Positions 1 through 8,820 of a DNA stretch of 21,722 bases are shown piece after piece. The DNA is from Azolla pinnata (lineage: Eukaryota; Streptophyta; Polypodiopsida; Salviniales; Salviniaceae). Each line of letters starts with the position of its first letter. The stretch's first letter is position 1. The translations under genes and the position numbers were made by a program. Location: contig JBBBWG010027102.1 of NCBI GenBank assembly GCA_037176905.1, positions 35,175-56,896 on the forward strand. Reading direction: 5' to 3'. Under the pieces are notes generated by a model that saw only the letters and a list, made by a program, of their open reading frames with translations, made no database searches and was not told the DNA's origin.

Positions 1-441
1 CTAAACCCTAAACCCTAACCCTAAACCCTCTAAACCCTAGACTGAAAGCCTTGTAACCTTGAACTCTGAGCATGCATACAGGCATCTGATGAAGCAGCTC
101 TACATATCGGAGCAACTCTATGTACAGCTCTAAACCCAAAACCCTCTAAACTCTAAACCCAAAACCCTCTAAACCCAAAACCCAAAACCCAAAACCCTCT
201 AAACCCTCCCTAGACCCAAAGCCCTGTAACCTTGAACTCTAAACGCGTATATAGGCATCGGATGAAGAAGCTCTACATCGGAGCAACTCCGTGGACAACT
301 CTAAACCCAAAACCCTCGAAACCCTAAACCCAAAACCCTCTAAACCCTCTAAACCCTCCAAACCCTAAACCCTCCAAACCCTAAATCCTCTAAACCCTCT
401 AAACCCTAAACCCTCTAAACCCTAGACCGAAACCCTAAACT
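1..441. repeat. Degenerate telomere-like (CCCTAAA)n repeats with a 173 bp composite unit
   Basis: The stretch is built of CCCTAAA units and close variants (AAACCCAAAACCC, CCCTCTAAACCC). Inserted into it are two copies of a non-telomeric element, about 38-128 and 211-300. Both contain AAAGCCYTGTAACCTTGAACTC, then GGCATCKGATGAAG, then GGAGCAACTC. The copies are offset by 173 bp, falling to 171 bp after a small deletion. A third truncated start (TAGACCGAAACCC) is seen near 423. Plant telomeres are (TTTAGGG)n, and at a left chromosome end the + strand would read CCCTAAA, as here. The repeats are too degenerate to be the active terminus itself. This is either subtelomeric DNA or an interstitial telomeric block, and the window edge prevents a decision. 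Confidence 0.85.
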
Positions 442-484
442 GTTTGTGGACATGTCTTGTTGTGCTTGCCATTTGTGAAAGGCC

Positions 485-2746
485 ATGCCTTCATGGGGCT
501 CTTCTTCGCCTCCACCAGCGCCCTTCTTCTCCAAGCAGAGCTTCATTACCCTGTGCAGGCATGGCGACGTCTGCAGAGCCCTCCATCTCGTTTCCTGCGT
601 CGCCCAGCACGGCCGCCTCCTCCCCAACAGCTTCTTCTACCATCTCCTCGTCGGCTGCGCCCTCCTCAAAGACTTGGGCATCGCCAGGCAAGCCCATGCC
701 CTCCTCCGCTTCCATGGCCTGCACCGCAACCCCTTCCTCGCCAATCACCTCATCCGGATGTTCGACTCGTGTGGTAGCTTCTCCGATGCCTGCAAAGTCT
801 TCTCCGAACTCCCTCGACCCGATGTGTTCGTGTGGACCTCCTTACTTTCTGCCCTCTCGAAGCATGGCCAGGATTTCGAGCAGACTTTCCGTTGCCTCCG
901 CGGAATGCATGAATCCAACATACAGCCGGACGGGCATGCGTTTGTTGCTTCCCTTAAAGCTTGCATAGCGAGCGAAGCGAGCGTTGGACATGGCCGCGTG
1001 ATTCATGCCCATGTCGTCGAAACAGGGAACGACGCAAACTTATTCGTTCGCAGTGCTCTCATCGATCTGTATGCAAAGTGTGGGAATCTGGAAGACAGTT
1101 TCCGCATCTTCGACGAAACGGCAGACCGAAATGTGGTGCTTTGGAGTACGATGATTATGGCTTATGCACACTGCGGGTCTTCGTGGGAGGTTATCTCTCT
1201 CTATAGGCAAATGCAAGTAGAAGGATCGGTGCCTGATTTTGTCACCTATATTAGTATTTTGAAAGCATTCTGTGGGAATAAAGAGATATTCGGACACGCT
1301 AAAGTAATCCACATGCACATCATCGAGTGTGGTTTGCTACCGGATGAATGTGTCAGCAATACTTTGATCGACATGTATGCAAAATGTGGCAACCTTGTGC
1401 TTTCACGGAAGGTTTTCGAACTATCACGTACTCGAGATGTTGTGACGTGGAGTGCTATGATCGGAGGATATGTGCAGCATGGCGATGCTATGGAAGCGCT
1501 CTGCTTGTTCAATAGAATGCAACAATCTTATGTAGAGGTGGACCGAGTCACGTGTTTGAACTGTTTAAAAGCATGTTCTAGTGTAGGAACAAGTTTGCCT
1601 GGAAAATTGATCCATTTTTTGGTCATTGACAGTGGGCTCAAATCAGATGTGTCGATTTGCAATGCCCTGATTGACGTCTACATTGATTTGGGTTTCCTAG
1701 AAGATGCAAGAAACATTTTCGATAGTATGCCTCAACGAGATGTTGCCACTTGGACGACCATGATCCTAGGTTATAGCAAGTTTGAGCAAGAACCCGTTGC
1801 CCTCTCCTTATTCGGTGAAATGGTAAAACAGGGGATACAACCAGATAACATTGTGCTTATAAGTATGCTCAAAGCGTGTGCTGGTCTAAGATCTTTACTG
1901 GATGGGATGCTGATTCATGCAAATATCATCGAGAGAAGTTTGGAAGCTGACACAGCTATAAACAACACCCTCATCCACGTGTATGCGAATTGTTGGAGCC
2001 TCGAGGACGCCTGTAAGGTTTTCTCTACAATGCCAAAGCAGGATGCCATAACATGGAACGCGATGATTGCAGGTTGTTTTCAATGTAATAACGATAAACT
2101 CGCCTGGAGAAAATACGAAGAAATGCAACAAGAAGGCATGGAGCCAGACAATGTGACTTTTCTGACCCTCCTCTCAGCTTGTAGCAATCGAGGTCTTGTG
2201 CATAGAGGCCATAGTATTTTTGAGGCGATGCGGAAGCACCATGGCTTGGAGCCAACAGTTGACCATTGTAATTGTATGGTGGATCTGCTTGGTCGTATAG
2301 GGCTTGTCGAGGAAGCCGAAGATGTGTTAAAAAGTACTGAATCCAGATCAAACCTTGTTGGCTGGACCTCGCTATTAACTCATTGTAGGGCACATTGCAA
2401 TACAGATGTTGGGCTACGGTGTTTTCATCGTGTAGTTATACTGGATCCCAAAAACTCGAAAGGGTACATACTCATGTCCAATCTCTTTGCGAATGCTGGT
2501 AGGTCAAGTGATGCAGAGATCATAGAGCAACTGCGGTACTGTAGTAATGCGTGGAATAAGCCTGGAAATGCCTTCATTGCGATTGGAAATAAGGTGCATG
2601 GGTTTCTAGTCGGGGAACAAAACCAGTACAGTTTGGGAAAATTGAAAAATTTAAATGTACAGATGCAAAAGGAAGGATATTTGCCATCTCTAGAATTGGC
2701 ACAGATTCTGGTTTTAGATGAGGACATGCAATGTTGCCTCGACTAG
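485..2746 (+). CDS. Pentatricopeptide repeat protein, PLS class, E/E+ type without DYW domain
   Basis: This is a 753 aa intronless reading frame. PLS-type PPR motifs run from about residue 25 to 640, recognisable from repeated blocks such as NTLIDMYAKCGNL, DVVTWSAMIGGYVQHG and KACSSVG. Next comes an E-type region, with GWTSLLTHCRAH, then GYILMSNLFANAGR, then KPGNAFIAIGNKVHGFLVG. It ends a few residues after MQKEGYLPSLELAQILVL, where a DYW domain would normally begin. Family knowledge: such proteins bind organellar transcripts and specify C-to-U editing sites. Those lacking a deaminase domain usually need one supplied by a partner. The start is the first ATG after an in-frame TGA at 476-478, leaving only ~25 residues before the first repeat, a short and not clearly basic targeting segment. 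No deaminase remnant is visible downstream. The 5' third is visibly more GC-rich than the rest. Confidence 0.93.
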   Translation: MPSWGSSSPPPAPFFSKQSFITLCRHGDVCRALHLVSCVAQHGRLLPNSFFYHLLVGCALLKDLGIARQAHALLRFHGLHRNPFLANHLIRMFDSCGSFSDACKVFSELPRPDVFVWTSLLSALSKHGQDFEQTFRCLRGMHESNIQPDGHAFVASLKACIASEASVGHGRVIHAHVVETGNDANLFVRSALIDLYAKCGNLEDSFRIFDETADRNVVLWSTMIMAYAHCGSSWEVISLYRQMQVEGSVPDFVTYISILKAFCGNKEIFGHAKVIHMHIIECGLLPDECVSNTLIDMYAKCGNLVLSRKVFELSRTRDVVTWSAMIGGYVQHGDAMEALCLFNRMQQSYVEVDRVTCLNCLKACSSVGTSLPGKLIHFLVIDSGLKSDVSICNALIDVYIDLGFLEDARNIFDSMPQRDVATWTTMILGYSKFEQEPVALSLFGEMVKQGIQPDNIVLISMLKACAGLRSLLDGMLIHANIIERSLEADTAINNTLIHVYANCWSLEDACKVFSTMPKQDAITWNAMIAGCFQCNNDKLAWRKYEEMQQEGMEPDNVTFLTLLSACSNRGLVHRGHSIFEAMRKHHGLEPTVDHCNCMVDLLGRIGLVEEAEDVLKSTESRSNLVGWTSLLTHCRAHCNTDVGLRCFHRVVILDPKNSKGYILMSNLFANAGRSSDAEIIEQLRYCSNAWNKPGNAFIAIGNKVHGFLVGEQNQYSLGKLKNLNVQMQKEGYLPSLELAQILVLDEDMQCCLD

Positions 2747-3814
2747 TTGTCCTCTGTCAAATAGTTTTCTCGTATATGTACATTAGCATCTTCAATGTAT
2801 GATTGACCTCCAGAGCTGCCGAGCTTTCTGGGTGTATATTATTCATTCATATTTATTTTGTAAGAGCAACAGAACTTCCAAATAACAGGGGAAGTTCAAT
2901 CCGCTCTTTGAACTTTTAATCTATACGTACACAAACAAAACCTTATTCATCTGGAGATTCAGACATTTCATGATCTGGTTTTTTTTCCAGAATCTTCAAC
3001 ACCTCTTCTTGCTGCATGGATCCTGAAAGTACCTCAGTTTAGCATGTGGCATAGATCAGAAGGTCAGAGAATGTTGCTCAGCCAACTACGACGATGCATG
3101 CCCATCACTATCATCAATCTTGGTATTTGGGGTTCACAAATCACTGTAATGGATAAATTTGATAATTTGAAGATTTCCTCAGTTTCTATGGAATCTAAGA
3201 ACATTCCCGGGAGCAATGTTTTGACTGTCATGATGCTGTGCATTTGAGTATATCTATAGCAGAACATGCAAGAGATGATTGTTACCATATGAGGCGAGAA
3301 TTCCAATAACCTGCCACACCACAATGGTTTAATGCCACTATTCTTGGAACCATAGCGACCTCGGTTCAGAGAGTCCCCTTTATCCTTATTGCGAGTCAGA
3401 ACCCAACATGTTCCATTTATGAACCTCTGAAGAAATCTATGCTCAATGCCACAACAAAAGCAGACAATTGATATAGTTTCACCCAGAGCTTGGCTTGTTC
3501 TCAGTTACAATCATATAGCACGCAGAGATTGCTTCCTCTAATTTCATGATCGTCATCTCTGGCTGCATTATGGTGTGATACTGATTTCTGTATTCACAGT
3601 AGTACATGCACATGGAGAGATTTATACAATTATCTCATTCTCAGAAAGAGTAAAATGGTGTTCCCCCCCCCCCTCCTTGGTGGAATACCGTGCCTTCCTA
3701 CAAGGAGGTATGACTGCATAAATTATTTGGGTTTTAGCTGCTGCTCCATGCATATGGATAATACTGCTGATACAGGCAAACGTTCTTTGTTCTAGGCAGT
3801 TCTCTGTACACAAT
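2747..3814. other. Intergenic region between two convergent PPR genes
   Basis: About 1.07 kb holds the 3' flanks of both PPR genes. Short open frames (for example 3044-3247 +) have no recognisable motif and no PPR or deaminase remnant. The only distinct element is an 11-base C run at 3663-3673. No RNA gene or mobile element was recognised. Confidence 0.6.
3663..3673. repeat. Poly-C homopolymer (11 C)
   Basis: An uninterrupted run of 11 C on the + strand, flanked by TGGTGTT and TCCTTGG. On the minus strand it is an 11-G run about 140 bp beyond the stop of the DYW-type PPR gene, probably in or near its 3' UTR. Its length is liable to sequencing error. Confidence 0.9.
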
Positions 3815-6800
3815 TCAGGCAGCATCACAACAAGAGCACATTCCATTATTAAATTTATGTACACAGTGTGTGTCTGCGATGATTATTTCCCGCCGTTCAA
3901 TCTTGGATATGGCTTTCGTTGCCGAGTGACAATCGATGCACACGCGAAGATTCTTTGCGATTCTAATGGTTGTGCCTGGTGGTGTACTAATCAACCCAAA
4001 AGCCACAGCCAGTTTCTCGCAATGACCATTCAAGGCATCTTCCTTTTCTTCCGTGGACAACGGACCCAGCACCAAGTCCGTGCATGGCTTATAACCTTCC
4101 TGCTTCATTTGCACACTCAAGACTTTGAGCTTTTCACGAATCTCATCGCAATGCGAATGGTGTCGGTCGTCTACCGAGAAATCATGCACAAAGTTGTTAA
4201 CCTCGACAAATGCCTTTCCTGGCTTCTTCCATCCATTTGCCGACAGTCTCAGCTCATCTATCGCCTCTGCATTTTCCCGCAGACCAGAACGAGCGTATAT
4301 GTTGGACATGAGCACATATCCTGAAGCCTGTGCAGGATCCATCTGCACAACGTAACTGAAACATCGTTTCCCTACGTTTAACGCAGTGTGCGTTCTACAC
4401 GAACTGAGCAGAGACATCCAGCCCACGGTGTTGCAAGCAAATGGAATGGTTTCGAGCAAGTCTTCTGCCTCCTCCCACTTCTTCGCTTGAGAAAGGATGT
4501 CGACCATCGAGTTCATATGCTCGAGCGCCGGAGACATGCCAAAGGTCATCATCATCGATCGCAGGTAGAGACAACCATTGTCCACTAGGCCTCCTCTGCT
4601 GCATGCTGAAAGAACACATATGAAAGTGATTTCTTCTGGTTGTGATCCCGACTCTACCATATCGTTGAAAAGCTTGTCCGACAAGATATAATCGTTGTTC
4701 CGAGCACAGGCCGAAATCGCTGCATTCCATGTCACCGCCGTCCGTGTGTCGAGCAGATTGAACACACAATATGCATCGTCGAAGCTACCACAGTTTGAAT
4801 ACATATCGATGAGCGAGCTACCGACAAACGAGTCCCATCTTAATCCACTTCCGATGATGTGGGCATGTACCTCCCTTCCTTTCACAAGAGCTGAAACTTG
4901 TGAGCATGCATTTATAACGTTCACATATGCGACTTCGTCGAGATCCAAGTGCTCTTCTCGTCGTATTCGATCGAACAACATAAGAGCTTTGTGACCATGG
5001 CCTTGCCTAGTAAGCCCTATGATAAGAGCACTGCACACCACGATGTTGGGATAAACCAATCTTTCGAAAACCAAGCAAGCGTCTATAGGCTTTTCGCATC
5101 TAGCATACATGTCGATAAGACTGCTGGCAACAAATTGATCTGATTCAATTGCATCTTCGATTATTTGGGCATGAATCCATTTACCATCGTGTTCTAGGCT
5201 TGTACATGCTTTCAATAGCGATGCATAAGTCACCGGACCAGGACTCATTCCATGCTGGTGCTTCATCTCGTTGAACAAATGAAAAGCCTGTTCAGCACAT
5301 CCACTTTGTACATACCCGTCAATCAAAGCACTCCAGATTACGACGTTTTGCTTCTTTGATAAATTGAACACTCTCTGTGCATCGTCCAACTTTCCATGCT
5401 TCATTAAAGCACTGACAAGGGCACTGGCAATGTAGTCGTCAGCCTCAAATGCTCCTTCGACGATGTAGCTGTATGCCCACAAAATTTGATCGAGATTGCC
5501 GGTCCTTGCATATCCTTTGAGAAAACTCACAAATGTGTAACAATCTGGTTCGATACCCTCATACAGCATATTCCCAAGAACTCGTAAAGCAGCCTGGCCA
5601 TTTCCGTTCTGTGCACAACCCGCCAACAATGCATTGTAAGTTACATGATTCCTCTTTGGCAGCTTTTCCGACAATAAGCATGCGGCGTCAAGACGCTTGT
5701 GCTTCACATACATGCTAATGAGACTGTTCCCAACGAGCCTGTTAATTTCAAGTCCATACTGGATGGCATAGGCATGGATCTCCATGCCTGATTCTAACCC
5801 AGCTTCCAATGATTTGTCCTTTAAAATGCTTAAGAACGTGACGTGGTTCGGTTCCATTTTATCCAATGACAGTTGCCTAAAAAGATATAGTGCCTTTTGA
5901 ACATACCCACACCGACTGTAGGCCATAATCAATGTGTTCCATGACACAATATCCCTGCTTTCCAACCTGCTGAAGACCCTAAAAGCATCATCTATACTTT
6001 CCCTGCAACTCCCATATGTATCTATAAGTGTGTTCCCAATGTATACATCCAGCTCGAACCCACTTTCGACAATAAACGCATGGAGCATCTTACATTCTTC
6101 TAAATCTCCCATATATGAAAAGGATTTTAAAACCTCCATGAACACATGCCCATTAGGTTGTGTCCTCGAATCCAGCATTTCAAGGAAAAGCTTGATTGCC
6201 TTCTCATTGTGCCCGAGTCGAACATGGGCAGAGATGATAGCATTCCAAGAGAAGACGTTACGCTCGGCCAATCTACTGAACACTTGCTGAGCTTCGGCAA
6301 GCCTCCCGAAATAGGCGAACATCCGAATGACGCAACCAGCCAGAAACTCGTCCGAATCTAACCCGAAGCCAATCATAAGACACTGGATAGCCATTCCATC
6401 TGCCATGCTTCTCTGGCTGATACACCGATCCACGAGGCGCGAAAAGACCTGATTATCCACCACTGAGAAAGCCAAGCCTTTCTTTTCTTCGTCGTCCCCG
6501 AGTATGCTTAGCTTCATCATCCGCGCCGCATCGGGCAAGGACGCAGGTCCATGTGTTTCTCCCGAGGGCGGCGTCTGGAGGTTTCCATAACGAGAACCAT
6601 ACCTGCACCCAAGACGGGGAATAAGAGCCAAATATTCAAAGCCAATCGATGGAGACGAAACGGTTCTGGCGGACAGTTGACCTTGCCTGTGATCTTTGCC
6701 ATCGACCGGATAAGCAGAGACGATTCCTTGGAGAGGAGATCCGATGGAATGAGCGGGGGCAGGAAGCTGGAGGCTCCGTCTGCCGTGAGCGGGAAGCTCC

Positions 6801-6853
6801 ATGGAACAGAGAGCGTCGGGAAGAGCAGGAACAGAGGGCAGGAGAAGCTCCAT
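3815..6853 (-). CDS. Pentatricopeptide repeat protein, PLS-E-DYW class, with atypical C-terminus
   Basis: With the start at 6853 the protein has 1012 residues. The N-terminal ~115 residues are rich in S, A, P, R and L and may be an organellar transit peptide. PPR repeats follow (for example FVGSSLIDMYSNCGSFDDA and VTWNAAISACARN), then E motifs and KKPGKAFVEVNNFVHDF. The last 94 residues form the DYW deaminase core: H944-C-E946 (the HxE zinc/catalytic motif), C972-I-D-C975-H and H999...C1006-S-C1008. Family knowledge: such proteins carry out C-to-U editing in plastids or mitochondria, and the PG-type box fits that activity. Oddities: the last three residues are DAA rather than DYW, and the usual RDxxRFHHF reads ADTHCVHKF. 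The frame stays open upstream to an ATG at 7057, but that extension (poly-Arg from CTT repeats) looks like 5' UTR. Confidence 0.92.
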   Translation of the reverse strand: MELLLPSVPALPDALCSMELPAHGRRSLQLPAPAHSIGSPLQGIVSAYPVDGKDHRQGQLSARTVSSPSIGFEYLALIPRLGCRYGSRYGNLQTPPSGETHGPASLPDAARMMKLSILGDDEEKKGLAFSVVDNQVFSRLVDRCISQRSMADGMAIQCLMIGFGLDSDEFLAGCVIRMFAYFGRLAEAQQVFSRLAERNVFSWNAIISAHVRLGHNEKAIKLFLEMLDSRTQPNGHVFMEVLKSFSYMGDLEECKMLHAFIVESGFELDVYIGNTLIDTYGSCRESIDDAFRVFSRLESRDIVSWNTLIMAYSRCGYVQKALYLFRQLSLDKMEPNHVTFLSILKDKSLEAGLESGMEIHAYAIQYGLEINRLVGNSLISMYVKHKRLDAACLLSEKLPKRNHVTYNALLAGCAQNGNGQAALRVLGNMLYEGIEPDCYTFVSFLKGYARTGNLDQILWAYSYIVEGAFEADDYIASALVSALMKHGKLDDAQRVFNLSKKQNVVIWSALIDGYVQSGCAEQAFHLFNEMKHQHGMSPGPVTYASLLKACTSLEHDGKWIHAQIIEDAIESDQFVASSLIDMYARCEKPIDACLVFERLVYPNIVVCSALIIGLTRQGHGHKALMLFDRIRREEHLDLDEVAYVNVINACSQVSALVKGREVHAHIIGSGLRWDSFVGSSLIDMYSNCGSFDDAYCVFNLLDTRTAVTWNAAISACARNNDYILSDKLFNDMVESGSQPEEITFICVLSACSRGGLVDNGCLYLRSMMMTFGMSPALEHMNSMVDILSQAKKWEEAEDLLETIPFACNTVGWMSLLSSCRTHTALNVGKRCFSYVVQMDPAQASGYVLMSNIYARSGLRENAEAIDELRLSANGWKKPGKAFVEVNNFVHDFSVDDRHHSHCDEIREKLKVLSVQMKQEGYKPCTDLVLGPLSTEEKEDALNGHCEKLAVAFGLISTPPGTTIRIAKNLRVCIDCHSATKAISKIERREIIIADTHCVHKFNNGMCSCCDAA

Positions 6854-7100
6854 GGAAGCTTCAAGCAGCAGCAGGGGAGAAGAAAATGTGGAAGAAGAAG
6901 AAGGAAGAGAGAGATTGGAGAAGAAGATCCCTGAGTTTTGGATATTTACAAAATTGGCCCCGTCTCCTTTCTTCTCATGTGCCCGAGTTCGAATCCTGTC
7001 ATCGCCACTTTTTTGACGAATACAATTTAATTTGTTTCTTCTTCTTCTTCTCTTCATAAATTTGTTTGTATTTTCTTCTTCTTCTTCTTCTACTACTAAA
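6854..7100 (-). other. Probable 5' leader of the DYW-type PPR gene with CTT microsatellites
   Basis: Upstream of the chosen ATG the frame stays open to 7057. It encodes a poly-Arg start from the CTT tract at about 7036-7055, and a second CTT tract lies at 7072-7096. A GTTCGAATCC element (6987-6996) resembles the tRNA B-box, but no cloverleaf fits around it. I read this as untranslated leader or promoter, although translation from the upstream ATG cannot be excluded. Confidence 0.5.
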
Positions 7101-7950
7101 ATGGAAAGCGTGTTTTTCTGGTGTGTAACAATGGCACAGCTAATTGCAGAATCGATGCCCTCGACACGACAAACGTGAATCGTTTTATTGCATGCTCCGA
7201 TTTACGAGCTGCAGAAACGATGCAGAGAGCTTAGCCTCTGGAACCTAGACAGATAAGATGCTCTTGCTTTTGAAATCTCCTGAAGGTTGAAACAGAATCG
7301 AGAGTCCAGAATCCGCTGCGGAAAAAGGTCGATAGGAGCTGGAGACAAGTTCTTTTACCATGCCGAAAGCAACGACATATGTTCGGCACGACGAGTAACA
7401 AGAGAACAAAAGCACCGGGATTCTGGGAAGCCGGAGGCGCGGTCAGATCTACTACATACGACAACGAAGCCCAGAAACGCGAGCAGAGTTCCGCGGTCGC
7501 CTTGCTCCCCCCGACTCCTCGTTTTTCGTCAGATCCATTCCAGTAGAATTAACGGCACAGTTGAGCTCATCGGACAGAGCATGCAATGCATCAGAAGCAA
7601 GGCCCTTCTGTGGAATTAACGGCGATTTTGCTCTGGCTTGGGACGGGCCCACGTCCTTGTTCCGTTAAAAAGAGTCTAGAAGGGAAGGCAAGGGAAGCAT
7701 AACCGTGCATGAGTAAAGCAAGCTTCCTGTCTTTCGCAGACACGCCGCATTTCGATGCCTCATGTCAAAGTGGGATCGGCTTTCGTGTGGCAATGGGGAT
7801 ACCAAAAGGCGAGAAGGGCACGAATCCGACTCGGGATCTTCTGGGAAGTAGGAATCGAATGGGATTGAACTCGATCCACACGGAGATGACCGGAGAAGCC
7901 GTAGAAGCAGATCTGCTCCTCTTGTCCCCAGGCTCTCAAGCGTTCGATTC
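7101..7950. other. Intergenic region, no gene recognised
   Basis: This lies between the divergent PPR-DYW and E2 genes. Open frames up to ~110 codons (7287-7619 +, 7665-8018 -) show no family motif and overlap one another on opposite strands. A short sequence, RGAATTAACGGC, occurs twice (7545-7555 and 7612-7623). No RNA gene or transposon was recognised. Confidence 0.55.
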
Positions 7951-8599
7951 TCATCTATCCATCCATCATGATTCATCACCATCATCACCATCATCACCAT
8001 CGTCACCATCGTCATCATCGCGTCATCATCATCACCACCACCACCACCACTGCCATCAACATCATTGCCATCATATCATCATCATCATCACCACCACCAC
8101 CATCATCCTCATCATTGCCATCATATCATCATCATCATCATTAACATCATCATTATCATCATCATTATCATCATCATCATCATCATGATTCATCACCATC
8201 ATCATCATCATGATTCATCACCATCATCACCACCACCATCACCACCACCACCACCACCATCATCATCAACTGCCGAAGCCTCAGGCTCAAGCGCCCGATT
8301 CTCATCGATCCATCTATCATGATTCACCATCATCATCATCATCATCAACGTCATCATCATCATCATCATGATTCATCACCATCCATCATGATTCATCACC
8401 ATCATCACCATCCATCATGATTCATCACCATCATCACCATCACCATCACCACCACCACCACCACCACCATCATCATCATCAACTGCCGAAGCCTCAGGCT
8501 CAAGCACCCAATTCTCATCCATCCATCTATCATGATTCATCATCATCATCATCATCTCATCATCATCACCATCATAATCATCACCACCATCATCATCAG
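7951..8599. repeat. CAT/CAC-rich satellite with 213 bp higher-order duplication
   Basis: Roughly 650 bp consist almost entirely of CAT, CAC and ATC triplets, punctuated by CATGATTCATCACC. A distinctive non-triplet segment (AACTGCCGAAGCCTCAGGCTC onward, ending near TCTATCATGATTCA) occurs at 8268-8326 and again at 8481-8538, exactly 213 bp (71 triplets) apart at its start. A diverged partial third copy (AGGCTCTCAAGCG...ATTCTCATC) sits at 7930-7975. Frames through it encode poly-His, poly-Ile or poly-Ser and are not believable proteins. It lies 220 bp upstream of the E2 start codon, so it probably falls in that gene's promoter. Confidence 0.92.
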
Positions 8600-8726
8600 C
8601 TGATTGATTGGAGCCCATTTTTGTAGATTTGCGAAAGTGTGGGCTAAAGTCGAGGGCTATTTCTGTAATTTCCAGCAAAATGTCTCTCTGCACATTTTTA
8701 ATGGAAATGAATGAGTCGTTTTTCAT

Positions 8727-8787
8727 CTCCTCTTCCTCTTCTTCTTCCTCTTCTTCTTCTTCTTTTCATTCTTCTTCTTCTTCTTCT
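8727..8787 (+). promoter_or_regulatory. Pyrimidine-rich (CTT/CCT)n tract, likely E2 promoter or 5' UTR
   Basis: A ~60 bp almost pure C/T tract ends 33 bp before the E2 start codon. Such CT tracts are common around plant transcription starts and 5' UTRs. The exact transcription start cannot be read from sequence alone. Confidence 0.5.
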
Positions 8788-8820
8788 GTCGCTGCTCCCG
8801 CTTCCTGATTGTTTGTCGCG

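Noticed and set aside
444-968. Overlapping open frames inside the first part of the PPR-E+ gene
   Set aside because: They are alternative frames of the GC-rich PPR coding sequence. Only the 485-2746 frame shows PPR motifs.
2747-3100. Possible lost DYW domain downstream of the PPR-E+ gene
   Set aside because: No HxE, CxxCH or CSC pattern was seen in any frame, so there is no visible remnant to call a pseudogene or frameshift.
6975-7010. Possible tRNA gene around GTTCGAATCC
   Set aside because: The putative T-stem has mismatches, and no acceptor, D or anticodon arms can be drawn in the flanks.
7287-7619. 110-codon open frame between the PPR-DYW and E2 genes
   Set aside because: No family motif, and it overlaps opposite-strand frames of similar length; not distinguishable from chance.
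8065-8626. Open frames encoding poly-His, poly-Ile and poly-Ser stretches in the CAT/CAC array
   Set aside because: They are direct products of triplet repeats, occur in several frames and on both strands, and contain no domain-like sequence.
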